Positions 1 to 6,720 of a DNA stretch of 8,258 bases are shown here, one piece after another. The translations under genes were made by a program, and so were the position numbers. How positions within the stretch are numbered: position 1 is the stretch's first letter; each line of letters begins with the position of its first letter. Source of the DNA: an uncultured Flavobacteriales bacterium (GTDB lineage: Bacteria; Bacteroidota; Bacteroidia; Flavobacteriales; UBA7430); contig CAJWJW010000056.1 in NCBI GenBank assembly GCA_913041775.1, forward strand, positions 1-8,258. The letters are read 5' to 3'. The notes under the pieces were generated by a model that had not been told where the DNA came from, made no database searches, and saw nothing but the letters and a program-made list of their open reading frames with translations.

Positions 1-262
1 AAACCTCAAAATCAAACTGAACATATTTACTAAAAGATAAATCGCAGCTGTTATGACTTTTGTCTGCACATGAACAAGCAGGGATTTCCGGAATATCTAA
101 ACAACAACAATCTCCTTGATCTTTCTCTTGAGCACAAACAGGAATTTCTTCCACATCTAAACAAACGTCCCAGTTATAGGTGAAACCCATACTTAGTATT
201 GCCACAAAAAAGGCTAAAGCAAGTGCAGGAATTCTTAAAAGTTTGTGTTTTAGTTTGTTCAT
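1..262 (-). CDS. Small secreted cysteine-rich protein, partial (C-terminus beyond the left edge)
   Basis: The frame is open from an ATG at 262 down to the window edge, giving 87 codons with no stop. The N-terminus (MNKLKHKLLRIPALALAFFVAILSM, in shorter words a basic start, then a hydrophobic stretch at residues 8-25) reads as a signal peptide or anchor, so export is likely. The rest is short and rich in cysteine: C34, C43, C52, C53, C54, C63, C65 and C73. A motif CLDxxEIPxC occurs twice, at residues 34-43 and 54-63, so the region is internally duplicated. The overall plan (signal peptide, spaced Cys, CC pair, then a LSFSK-like segment) vaguely recalls small secreted Bacteroidota proteins of the HYC_CC_PP type, but the HYC motif itself is absent and that link is weak. 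The Cys could bind metal or form disulfides. It lies downstream of hflX on the same strand, with a hairpin and its own promoter boxes between. Function unknown. Confidence 0.7.
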   Translation of the reverse strand, partial: MNKLKHKLLRIPALALAFFVAILSMGFTYNWDVCLDVEEIPVCAQEKDQGDCCCLDIPEIPACSCADKSHNSCDLSFSKYVQFDFEV

Positions 263-268
263 TGCCTA

Positions 269-284
269 CAAATATACAAATGTA
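269..284 (-). promoter_or_regulatory. Tandem TAnnTTTG promoter boxes of the small Cys-rich gene
   Basis: Read on the minus strand, TACATTTG (284-277) is immediately followed by TATATTTG (276-269). Both match the Bacteroidota -7 consensus TAnnTTTG. The proximal box ends only 6 bases before the ATG at 262, so its transcript would be leaderless or nearly so; the distal box would leave a short leader. A TTCG 21 bases before the distal box is a weak -33 candidate. No Shine-Dalgarno sequence is present. Confidence 0.5.
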
Positions 285-315
285 TAAATAAATAGAACGC
301 TTATCGAAGTGATTT

Positions 316-354
316 ATTGAGCTGCTTAGGCTCTGCGAGTTTAAGCAGCTCAAT
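316..354 (-). terminator. 18-bp inverted repeat between hflX and the Cys-rich gene, possible terminator
   Basis: Positions 316-333 pair with 337-354 around a three-base loop (TGC). Thirteen outer pairs (316-328 with 342-354) and three inner pairs are perfect. Pairs 329/341 and 330/340 are G-T, which are G-U wobbles in plus-strand RNA but C-A mismatches in minus-strand RNA. It starts 15 bases past the hflX stop, where a terminator would sit, but neither strand has a T-run after the stem, so intrinsic termination is uncertain. It could instead be an mRNA 3'-end stabiliser or a protein-binding palindrome. Confidence 0.4.
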
Positions 355-368
355 TATATAGTAGAAAA

Positions 369-1565
369 CTAATACAAGAACTTGTTATTAGGATAACGTC
401 TAGTATGAATTTCTTTTACCAAGTCGTAAACGGTTGTTTTAAACTCGTTCCAATTATTTTTTTCGCGGGCAGAGATAAAAATACAGTTGTTATTCATCTT
501 AGGCATCCATATTTCCCCCCAATCCTCTAAAGAGTTATTTGCTCTTGTATGGTCTGTTAAATCGTCTTCATCTTTTTTGGTGTATGTAAATAAATCAATT
601 TTATTAAACACCATTAAAGTAGGCTTATCGGATGCTTGAATTTCATTCAAAATCTTATTTACAGATTCTACTTGTTCTTCAAAATGCTCGTGCGATATAT
701 CTACTACGTGAATAAGAAAGTCAGATTCCCTTACTTCGTCTAATGTAGATTTAAAAGACTCTACCAATTGCGTAGGCAGCTTTCTTATAAATCCTACAGT
801 GTCGGAAAGTAAGAACGGTAAATTTTCAATCACCACTTTACGTACTGTTGTATCTAGTGTAGCAAAGAGTTTATTTTCTGCAAAAACCTCCGATTTACTC
901 AAGGCGTTCATAATAGTAGACTTCCCTACGTTGGTATAACCAACTAGTGAAACACGTATCATTTGACCTCTATTTTTACGCTGCGTAGCCATCTGCTTAT
1001 CGATGGTTTTTAGCTTTTTCTGTAAAAGTGTAATACGTTCGCGGATAATACGTCTATCAGTTTCAATTTCCGTTTCTCCAGGTCCTTTCATCCCAATACC
1101 ACCTTTTTGCTTAGAAAGGTGCGTCCATAAATTGGTTAGTCGAGGTAAGAGGTATTGGTATTGTGCTAGCTCAACTTGCGTACAAGCATGTGCTGTTTGT
1201 GCTCTACCCGCAAAAATATCGAGGATAAGGTTGGTTCGATCCAAGACTTTACGGTCGCGAAAAACTTCTTCAATATTCCTTAGTTGTGAAGGCGAAAGTT
1301 CATCATCGAAAATAATAATGTCTATATCGTTGTCCTCTACAAAAAGTGCTATTTCTTGTATTTTACCCGAGCCTATAAAGGTCTTCGGATTTGTTTTAGC
1401 CATTTTTTGGGTAAAACGTTTTACAGGGTTTGCCCCCGCAGTTTCTGCTAAAAAGGCCAACTCATCTAAATATTCCTTCGACTTTTTTTCGTTTTGGAAC
1501 TGAGTTATTACACCGATTAAAACGGCTCTTTCTCCCGTAGGTACTATTTCTACTCTTTGCGACAT
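369..1565 (-). CDS. hflX: GTPase HflX, ribosome-associated
   Basis: This is a 398-residue protein with the full HflX layout. An N-terminal HflX domain (about 10-150) is followed by the family hallmark from GGIGMKGPGE to TDRR (155-172), a coiled-coil-like linker (about 172-200) and the G domain. G-motifs are visible: G1 GYTNVGKST (209-217), the G2 region FATLDTT (234-240), G3 DTVG (255-258), G4 NKID (321-324) and G5 SAR (365-367). HflX in other bacteria binds the 50S subunit and splits or rescues stalled ribosomes, notably under heat stress, using GTP or ATP. An acidic insertion lies between G4 and G5 (about 325-358), which I recall from other flavobacterial HflX proteins. The start at 1565 gives the usual N-terminus. 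The 9-base gap to the upstream membrane-protein gene implies one transcript. All nucleotide-binding residues are intact. Confidence 0.96.
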   Translation of the reverse strand: MSQRVEIVPTGERAVLIGVITQFQNEKKSKEYLDELAFLAETAGANPVKRFTQKMAKTNPKTFIGSGKIQEIALFVEDNDIDIIIFDDELSPSQLRNIEEVFRDRKVLDRTNLILDIFAGRAQTAHACTQVELAQYQYLLPRLTNLWTHLSKQKGGIGMKGPGETEIETDRRIIRERITLLQKKLKTIDKQMATQRKNRGQMIRVSLVGYTNVGKSTIMNALSKSEVFAENKLFATLDTTVRKVVIENLPFLLSDTVGFIRKLPTQLVESFKSTLDEVRESDFLIHVVDISHEHFEEQVESVNKILNEIQASDKPTLMVFNKIDLFTYTKKDEDDLTDHTRANNSLEDWGEIWMPKMNNNCIFISAREKNNWNEFKTTVYDLVKEIHTRRYPNNKFLY

Positions 1566-1574
1566 AAATGAAGT

Positions 1575-2009
1575 TTATAGCCAAACAGACCAAGGGATTC
1601 TACTTAAAATTAAAACTAATGCAATTAGATAATACACCGATTTTACTTTGTGTTTTAAACGATCTGCTATATCTTTTTTAGATTTTGAATAAGCCATGGT
1701 TATAAATACAATGGCAATAATCATCATTAATGGATGTTCTAATGCATACAAACGCAAAGTAGCATCTTTCATGGCAGCGCCCATATCGCTTAATGCTGCA
1801 CCACTTTTAGGGCTAATAAAATACAAGGCAAGCCCTATAAGTAATTGGATGTGTGCTAAAATTAAAACGATTAAACCGTTTTTTCTATGTGCATCAGTAT
1901 GTGCTTGATTCGTACGATATGCAATAAACGATTTTACAAATGCCAATACCAAAACGGTAAGTAGTAAATACGGTAAAAAGCTGTGTAGGTGTTTTAGTCC
2001 TGTGTACAT
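1575..2009 (-). CDS. Conserved four-helix membrane protein, cytochrome b-like annotation possible
   Basis: This 144-residue integral membrane protein shows four hydrophobic segments, at about 11-31, 45-65, 92-107 and 123-139. It begins MYTGLKHLHSFL, which resembles a short membrane protein family I recall from many Bacteroidota and which databases often label hypothetical or cytochrome B; no characterised role is known to me. Histidines at or near helix ends (H7, H9, H37, H41, H53, H92) would suit heme or metal binding, but that is inference. Loops carry basic residues (KSKKD, DRLKHKVK) around 108-123. It is the first gene of an apparent two-gene unit with hflX, 9 bases upstream of it, and has a TAnnTTTG box 20 bases before its ATG. 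Whether it is functionally linked to HflX is unknown. The start is supported by the conserved-looking N-terminus and the promoter spacing. Confidence 0.85.
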   Translation of the reverse strand: MYTGLKHLHSFLPYLLLTVLVLAFVKSFIAYRTNQAHTDAHRKNGLIVLILAHIQLLIGLALYFISPKSGAALSDMGAAMKDATLRLYALEHPLMMIIAIVFITMAYSKSKKDIADRLKHKVKSVYYLIALVLILSRIPWSVWL

Positions 2010-2029
2010 AGTTCGGGTTTTAATTCAAG

Positions 2030-2037
2030 CAAATTTA
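2030..2037 (-). promoter_or_regulatory. TAnnTTTG promoter box for the membrane protein-hflX unit
   Basis: TAAATTTG on the minus strand matches the Bacteroidota -7 consensus and ends 20 bases before the ATG at 2009, giving a short untranslated leader without a Shine-Dalgarno sequence. I do not see a clear TTG -33 element at the usual 17-23 base spacing, only a T-rich stretch a little further upstream. Confidence 0.5.
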
Positions 2038-2297
2038 CTAATTTCAATCAGCTATCAGCTAAAAAATTGAAAATTGCTAAAACGTAAATGGTGAATTGTA
2101 CTACGTAAATTCTTAAATTGAAAATTATAAAAAGACTCCTGTGATAAAATGGTCGTTTAAAGCTTAGATTTAAGAATCTGATAACTGCCATTTGTTTTTT
2201 GTCTCCTGTATTCTATATCCTGTAATTCATCTATTCTTGCAAACTAGTAAGCATTCGAATAAATAGATTAATTTCACGTTTTAAAATCTCATCAATT
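2038..2297. other. Divergent intergenic region with short imperfect repeats
   Basis: This AT-rich, non-coding stretch lies between the divergent hflX unit and the amidohydrolase genes. It contains a tandem 7-mer ATCAGCT (2047-2053 and 2054-2060), the 12-mer AAATTGAAAATT twice (2064-2075 and 2115-2126), ACGTAAAT twice (2082-2089 and 2103-2110), and TCCTGT three times (2137-2142, 2204-2209, 2218-2223). No ORF or RNA gene is apparent. For the plus-strand gene at 2298, the nearest promoter-like match is TAATTTCA at 2269-2276, a degenerate TAnnTTTG without a well-placed -33, so its promoter is not resolved. Confidence 0.5.
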
Positions 2298-5200
2298 ATG
2301 AAATACTTAAGTGTCTTATTCTTTTGTGTAGTAAGTGTACTCCAAGTTCCAGCACAAGAGAATTTTCCTGTAAACGGAGTCGCCTTAACATACAATGAAA
2401 TTCATGCTTTTATCAATGCTGAAATTCATGTAAACGCCCATACAACTATTCAAAGAGGAATTTTATTAGTTAAAAATAAAGAAATCCTCAATGTAGGACA
2501 GGCTATAAACATTCCAGAAAACGCGATTATCCACAATCTCGAAGGAGCGCATGTATACCCTTCTTTTATCGACCCTTATAGTAATTATGGACTTGATAAT
2601 TTAGAAAACTCAACATGGAACCCTCGTCCGCAGTTGGAAAGTAATACTTCTGGTTCATATTCGTGGAACCAAGCTTTAAAACCAGAATTTTCAGCTTCAG
2701 AAGTCTTTGTTACTAACTCTGTAGCTGCTACAGCGTATAGAGAAATTGGTTTTGGTTCTGTTCTTTCTTTCCGTGCAGACGGAATTATTAGAGGTGCTTC
2801 GGCTTTGGTGAGCTTAGGTTCTGGAGAACCACAAGAAGAATTGATTAAAGCGAATGCCTCCGCACATTATTCTTTTTCTAAAGGGAGCTCGAGTCAGAAT
2901 TACCCTAGTTCTTTTATGGGATCTATCGCCTTGTTACGTCAATCTATTTACGATGCTATTTGGGCAAATCACAATAAAGATTATAGCAATTTAAGCTTGG
3001 TGGAATTACATAAAAACCTAAAGTTAAAACCCATTATAGAACTCGATAATCACTATGCTATTCGCAATGCAGCTGCTATAGGTAAAGAGTTTAAAATGAA
3101 TTTTATTGTTAAAGGTTCTGGAGATGAGTATTTAAGTCTGTCGGAATTTAAAGATTCTAAAACTCAATTTATACTGCCGTTAAATTTCCCTGAAGCTTAC
3201 GATGTTAGTGACCCATACGATTGTTTAGACTTGAGTTTAGAGAAAATGAAACACTGGGAATTGGCTCCTGCAAACGCATCATTATTGGCTTCTGCAGGTG
3301 TAACTTTTGCTTTTACCGCTTACGATTTAAAGAACAAAGGGGCCTTTTTAAAACATGTTAGAAAAACCGTAGAACACGGTTTGTCTGAAGAAATAGCCCT
3401 GAATTCTTTAACTACCATACCTGCAAAAATGCTAAGCATAGCAGATCAGTATGGATTGCTTAAAAAAGGGATGAAGGCCAACTTTCTTATTTTCGACAAA
3501 AACTTGTTTGATACAGAAAGCACTCTATTAGAAAATTGGGTACACGGTATTGGTCATACAATCAATCCTATAAAAGAACACGATTATAGAGGTTCGTATA
3601 TTTTAAAAATTGATGGAACTATTTTGCCATTTGAGATTAGTGGTACTCTAGAAAAATTAAAAGTGCAGATTACCACTAAAGACACTTTAAAGGTTTCTTT
3701 TAAGCTAGAAAATAAGCTGATTAACATTTCTTATAAAGATGAAAACGAGAAGTTAATTCGTTTAAGTGGTCAAGGCTTAGACCCTATAGAAGGGGAAGGG
3801 CAATTGGCAAATGGCGACTGGGTTTCTTTTGTGTTAAAAAAGAAATCGGCCTTCGTAGAAAAGAGCTCTAAAACCAAAAAAAGCAATTTATTAATAGATG
3901 TAAATAAAGTGCAGCTGTTGAACGAAATGGGTGAGCAATGGTCCCCAAATATGGCCTATGGTTGGAAAGAAAAACCACAACAAAAAGCTGTTCTTTTTAC
4001 AAATATTACAGTTTGGACTAATGAGAAAGAAGGTGTTTTACAAAACTCATCTCTGGCAATTTATGATGGTAAAATTATAGCAGTTGGGAACGTTTCAGTA
4101 AATGCGATTAAAAATAAATATGCCTTCGAAATTATAGATGGCGAGGGCAAGCATTTAACTTCTGGGATTATAGATGAGCATTCGCATATAGCCTTGCGAA
4201 GTGTAAACGAAGGAAGTCAAGCAAGTTCTGCAGAGGTTCAAATGGCAGATGCTTTACGTCCCAACGATATTAATATTTACCGACAGTTGGCTGGTGGTGT
4301 AACTACCTCGCAATTGCTCCACGGTTCTGCTAATCCTATTGGCGGACAATCAGCCTTAATAAAAATGCGATGGGGTGCTAGTGCTCAAGAAATGCTATTT
4401 GAAGACGCTAAACCTTTCATCAAATTTGCACTTGGAGAAAATGTAAAACAAAGTAATTGGGGCTCTTATTCTCGCGTCCGTTTTCCACAAACTCGCATGG
4501 GAGTAGAGCAGGTTTATTTCGATGCCTTTACCAGAGCTAGAGCTTACCAAAAAGAATGGAATGCTTGGTTTAGATTATCTGCTAGTCAGAAAAACGAAAG
4601 TAAAATGCCTCATAAAGATTTGGATTTAGAGTGTATTTTGGAAATTCTTGAGGATCAAAGAGAGATAACCTGTCACTCATACCGTCAGTCTGAAATTAAT
4701 ATGCTTATGCAAGTTGCAGACTCTATGAATTTCACTTTAAACACTTTTACCCATATTTTAGAAGGTTATAAAGTAGCCGAAAAAATGAAAGCTCACGGCG
4801 CGGGAGCTTCTACCTTTTCCGACTGGTGGGCATATAAATACGAGGTTAACGATGCTATTCCACACAACGGTTCTTTGTTAAACGATATGGGTATCGTAAC
4901 TGCTTTTAATTCTGACGATGCTGAGATGGCACGACGTTTAAATCAGGAAGCTGCAAAAGCTGTGAAATATGGAAATACTTCCGAAGAAGATGCATGGAAG
5001 TTTGTGACCTTAAACCCTGCTAAGCTTTTACACGTAGATGCTAAAGTAGGAAGCTTATTAGCCGGAAAGGATGCCGATATAGTGCTTTGGTCTAACCACC
5101 CTATGTCTATTTATAGTAAGGCAGAACAAACATATGTAGATGGTCGTTTGTACTATTCTTTAGAATTGGATGTTGAAAATAGACTGCGAAATGATGTGGA

Positions 5201-5303
5201 GCGCAATCGTTTGATTCAGAAAATGCTGGGAGCAGAAGACGGCGGTAAATCTGGCAGGAAAATTACCAAAGACCGGAGCTACCATTTCCACTGCAACGAC
5301 TAG
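2298..5303 (+). CDS. Exported double amidohydrolase-superfamily protein
   Basis: The 1001-residue product starts with a signal peptide (hydrophobic core 4-16, likely cut after VPA at 17-19), so it acts in the periplasm. Residues about 25-425 form an amidohydrolase-like module whose HxH position reads IDPYSNYG (91-98), so its metal site is lost, though the late signature (about 361-403) remains. A strand-rich domain (about 428-515) and a Lys/Ser-rich linker follow. Residues about 560-960 form a second module with apparently complete ligands: H628-S-H630 in GIIDEHSH, candidate carboxylated K709, H793 (CHSY), H819 (FTHILEGYK) and NSDD (871-874). The closing VGSLLAGKDADIVLW (917-931) is typical of the imidazolonepropionase-like branch. 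I recall homologs of this size and layout in many Bacteroidota, annotated only as amidohydrolase; the substrate is unknown. The C-terminus ends in a His/Cys cluster (YHFHCND). It is followed closely by a second amidohydrolase-like gene, probably in one operon. The start has no Shine-Dalgarno, as usual here. Confidence 0.92.
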   Translation: MKYLSVLFFCVVSVLQVPAQENFPVNGVALTYNEIHAFINAEIHVNAHTTIQRGILLVKNKEILNVGQAINIPENAIIHNLEGAHVYPSFIDPYSNYGLDNLENSTWNPRPQLESNTSGSYSWNQALKPEFSASEVFVTNSVAATAYREIGFGSVLSFRADGIIRGASALVSLGSGEPQEELIKANASAHYSFSKGSSSQNYPSSFMGSIALLRQSIYDAIWANHNKDYSNLSLVELHKNLKLKPIIELDNHYAIRNAAAIGKEFKMNFIVKGSGDEYLSLSEFKDSKTQFILPLNFPEAYDVSDPYDCLDLSLEKMKHWELAPANASLLASAGVTFAFTAYDLKNKGAFLKHVRKTVEHGLSEEIALNSLTTIPAKMLSIADQYGLLKKGMKANFLIFDKNLFDTESTLLENWVHGIGHTINPIKEHDYRGSYILKIDGTILPFEISGTLEKLKVQITTKDTLKVSFKLENKLINISYKDENEKLIRLSGQGLDPIEGEGQLANGDWVSFVLKKKSAFVEKSSKTKKSNLLIDVNKVQLLNEMGEQWSPNMAYGWKEKPQQKAVLFTNITVWTNEKEGVLQNSSLAIYDGKIIAVGNVSVNAIKNKYAFEIIDGEGKHLTSGIIDEHSHIALRSVNEGSQASSAEVQMADALRPNDINIYRQLAGGVTTSQLLHGSANPIGGQSALIKMRWGASAQEMLFEDAKPFIKFALGENVKQSNWGSYSRVRFPQTRMGVEQVYFDAFTRARAYQKEWNAWFRLSASQKNESKMPHKDLDLECILEILEDQREITCHSYRQSEINMLMQVADSMNFTLNTFTHILEGYKVAEKMKAHGAGASTFSDWWAYKYEVNDAIPHNGSLLNDMGIVTAFNSDDAEMARRLNQEAAKAVKYGNTSEEDAWKFVTLNPAKLLHVDAKVGSLLAGKDADIVLWSNHPMSIYSKAEQTYVDGRLYYSLELDVENRLRNDVERNRLIQKMLGAEDGGKSGRKITKDRSYHFHCND

Positions 5304-5349
5304 TATCGCATAAATAAAACAAAGAATCTTTCACGAAATGCATATCGAC

Positions 5350-6663
5350 ATGAAAAAAATTAACCTTTTAAGTTTTTGCTTTTGCTTCTTTATGATTGCC
5401 CTGGCACAAACTCCAGCACAAGATCAAGGCAAACGTATTATGCTTTATGGAGCTAAGGCACATATAGGAAATGGTGAAATTATAGAGAATTCATTAATTG
5501 TTTTAGAGAACGGAAAAATCACTTCTGTTGAAGATGCGAGTAATGTTCGAATTGATATTTCTAATGCAGCGTATTTTGATGTGATTGGAAAGCATGTTTA
5601 TCCTGGGTTTATATTGCCTAATACTACTTTGGGCTTAGCAGATATAGATGCCGTAAGAGCTACCAGAGATTTTGATGAGGTTGGAGAACTTAATCCTCAT
5701 ATCAGAAGTATTATCGCTTATAATACAGATTCTCCTGTATTGCCTACCATTCGTACGAATGGAATTTTAGTAGGACAAATAACACCCAAAGGAGGGATGA
5801 TTTCTGGTACTTCGAGTATTGTAGAATTTGATGCATGGAATTACGAAGATGCTTTGTATAAGGAAGATGATGGCGTCCATTTAAACTGGCCTCGCAAACC
5901 TAGGTTGTACGGGGACGACAAACATATGCATGACTCTAAAGACCATTTTAGCGAAGACTTAAAGACTTTAGAAAAGTTCTTCGACAATGCGAAGAGTTAT
6001 TATTTAACACAAAAGCCTCAATTAGATATTACCTATCAAGCTATGGAGGGTGTTTTTGATGGTTCTAAGCAGCTTTTTATTCATGTAAGTTCTGCCAAAG
6101 GCATAAAGCAAGCAGTCTTGTTTGCTGAAAAAAAGGGGATTAATAAAATAGTTTTAGTAGGTGCTGAAGAATCTTGGCGAATAGCAGATTTTATTGCAGA
6201 GCACGAAATCTCAGTTGTATTAAATCGAGTTCACCGTCTGCCGTCACATAAAAATGACGCTGTTGATATAGCCTTTAAAACACCGAAAATTTTACAAGAT
6301 GCTGGGGTTTTATATTGTTTAGATTACGAAGGCGATATGGAGCGAATGGGCTCCAGAAATCTACCTTTTACTGCAGGTACTGCTGTGGCTTATGGATTAA
6401 CTAAGGAGGAAGCGCTAATGAGTATTACCCTAAATACTGCTCAAATTTTAGGTATTGATAATCGTTTGGGTAGTTTAGAAGTAGGAAAGGATGCTACTTT
6501 ATTTGTTTCCGATGGTGATGCCTTAGACATGATGACCAATAAAATTAGTCATGCTTTTATTAGAGGGAAGCATTTAGATTTATCGAACCATCAGACTGAT
6601 TTATACGAGAAATACAAAAAAAAGTATGATGCAGAATTGGAGTCCGAAAATTCAGCAGAATAA
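5350..6663 (+). CDS. Exported amidohydrolase-like protein lacking the HxH metal motif
   Basis: I chose the ATG at 5350 (437 residues) because it opens a standard signal peptide, MKKINLL then a hydrophobic run to about residue 19 (cut near ALA or TPA). An in-frame ATG at 5338 would add only four residues. The mature part begins with the composite-domain strand pattern of amidohydrolases (about 27-86) and ends with LGSLEVGKDATLFV (373-386), the usual closing signature. Where active members carry HxH after the first strand, this protein has FILPNTTLGL (87-96), and I find no convincing replacement metal ligands, so it is probably not a metal hydrolase on its own. Conserved-looking segments such as AVRATRDFDEVGELNP (101-116) and ISGTSS (151-156) match homologs I recall next to the large double amidohydrolase in other Bacteroidota. 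It starts 46 bases after that gene and is likely co-transcribed; a partner or regulatory subunit is a reasonable inference. Confidence 0.9.
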   Translation: MKKINLLSFCFCFFMIALAQTPAQDQGKRIMLYGAKAHIGNGEIIENSLIVLENGKITSVEDASNVRIDISNAAYFDVIGKHVYPGFILPNTTLGLADIDAVRATRDFDEVGELNPHIRSIIAYNTDSPVLPTIRTNGILVGQITPKGGMISGTSSIVEFDAWNYEDALYKEDDGVHLNWPRKPRLYGDDKHMHDSKDHFSEDLKTLEKFFDNAKSYYLTQKPQLDITYQAMEGVFDGSKQLFIHVSSAKGIKQAVLFAEKKGINKIVLVGAEESWRIADFIAEHEISVVLNRVHRLPSHKNDAVDIAFKTPKILQDAGVLYCLDYEGDMERMGSRNLPFTAGTAVAYGLTKEEALMSITLNTAQILGIDNRLGSLEVGKDATLFVSDGDALDMMTNKISHAFIRGKHLDLSNHQTDLYEKYKKKYDAELESENSAE

Positions 6664-6687
6664 AGGATTCTAGAGTGCAAAAATAAT

Positions 6688-6695
6688 TAATTTTG
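6688..6695 (+). promoter_or_regulatory. TAnnTTTG promoter box before the DUF6495-like gene
   Basis: TAATTTTG matches the Bacteroidota -7 consensus and ends 25 bases before the ATG at 6721. TTC at 6667-6669 lies 18 bases upstream and is a weak -33 candidate. This suggests that the downstream gene can be transcribed separately from the amidohydrolase pair, although read-through from it is possible since I see no terminator in the 57-base gap. Confidence 0.5.
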
Positions 6696-6720
6696 AAATT
6701 CCATTTTCAAGCTATTTTAC

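Noticed and set aside
1003..1503. Plus-strand open frame of 166 codons opposite hflX
   Set aside because: It lies wholly inside hflX on the other strand, has a Ser/Cys/Ile-rich low-quality translation with no recognisable domain, and hflX is unambiguous.
1696..1908. Plus-strand open frame of 70 codons opposite the four-helix membrane protein gene
   Set aside because: It is the antisense reading of membrane-helix codons; hydrophobicity is a mirror effect and no promoter or family supports it.
2161..2180. Small hairpin AGATT-TAAG-AATCT in the divergent intergenic region
   Set aside because: The stem is only five mostly A-T pairs, expected by chance in AT-rich DNA, and lacks a T-tract.
2298..6663. 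The two amidohydrolase genes as one gene broken by a frameshift
   Set aside because: The second gene has its own signal peptide and complete N- and C-terminal signatures, and the first ends after a full module; two separate exported proteins fit better.
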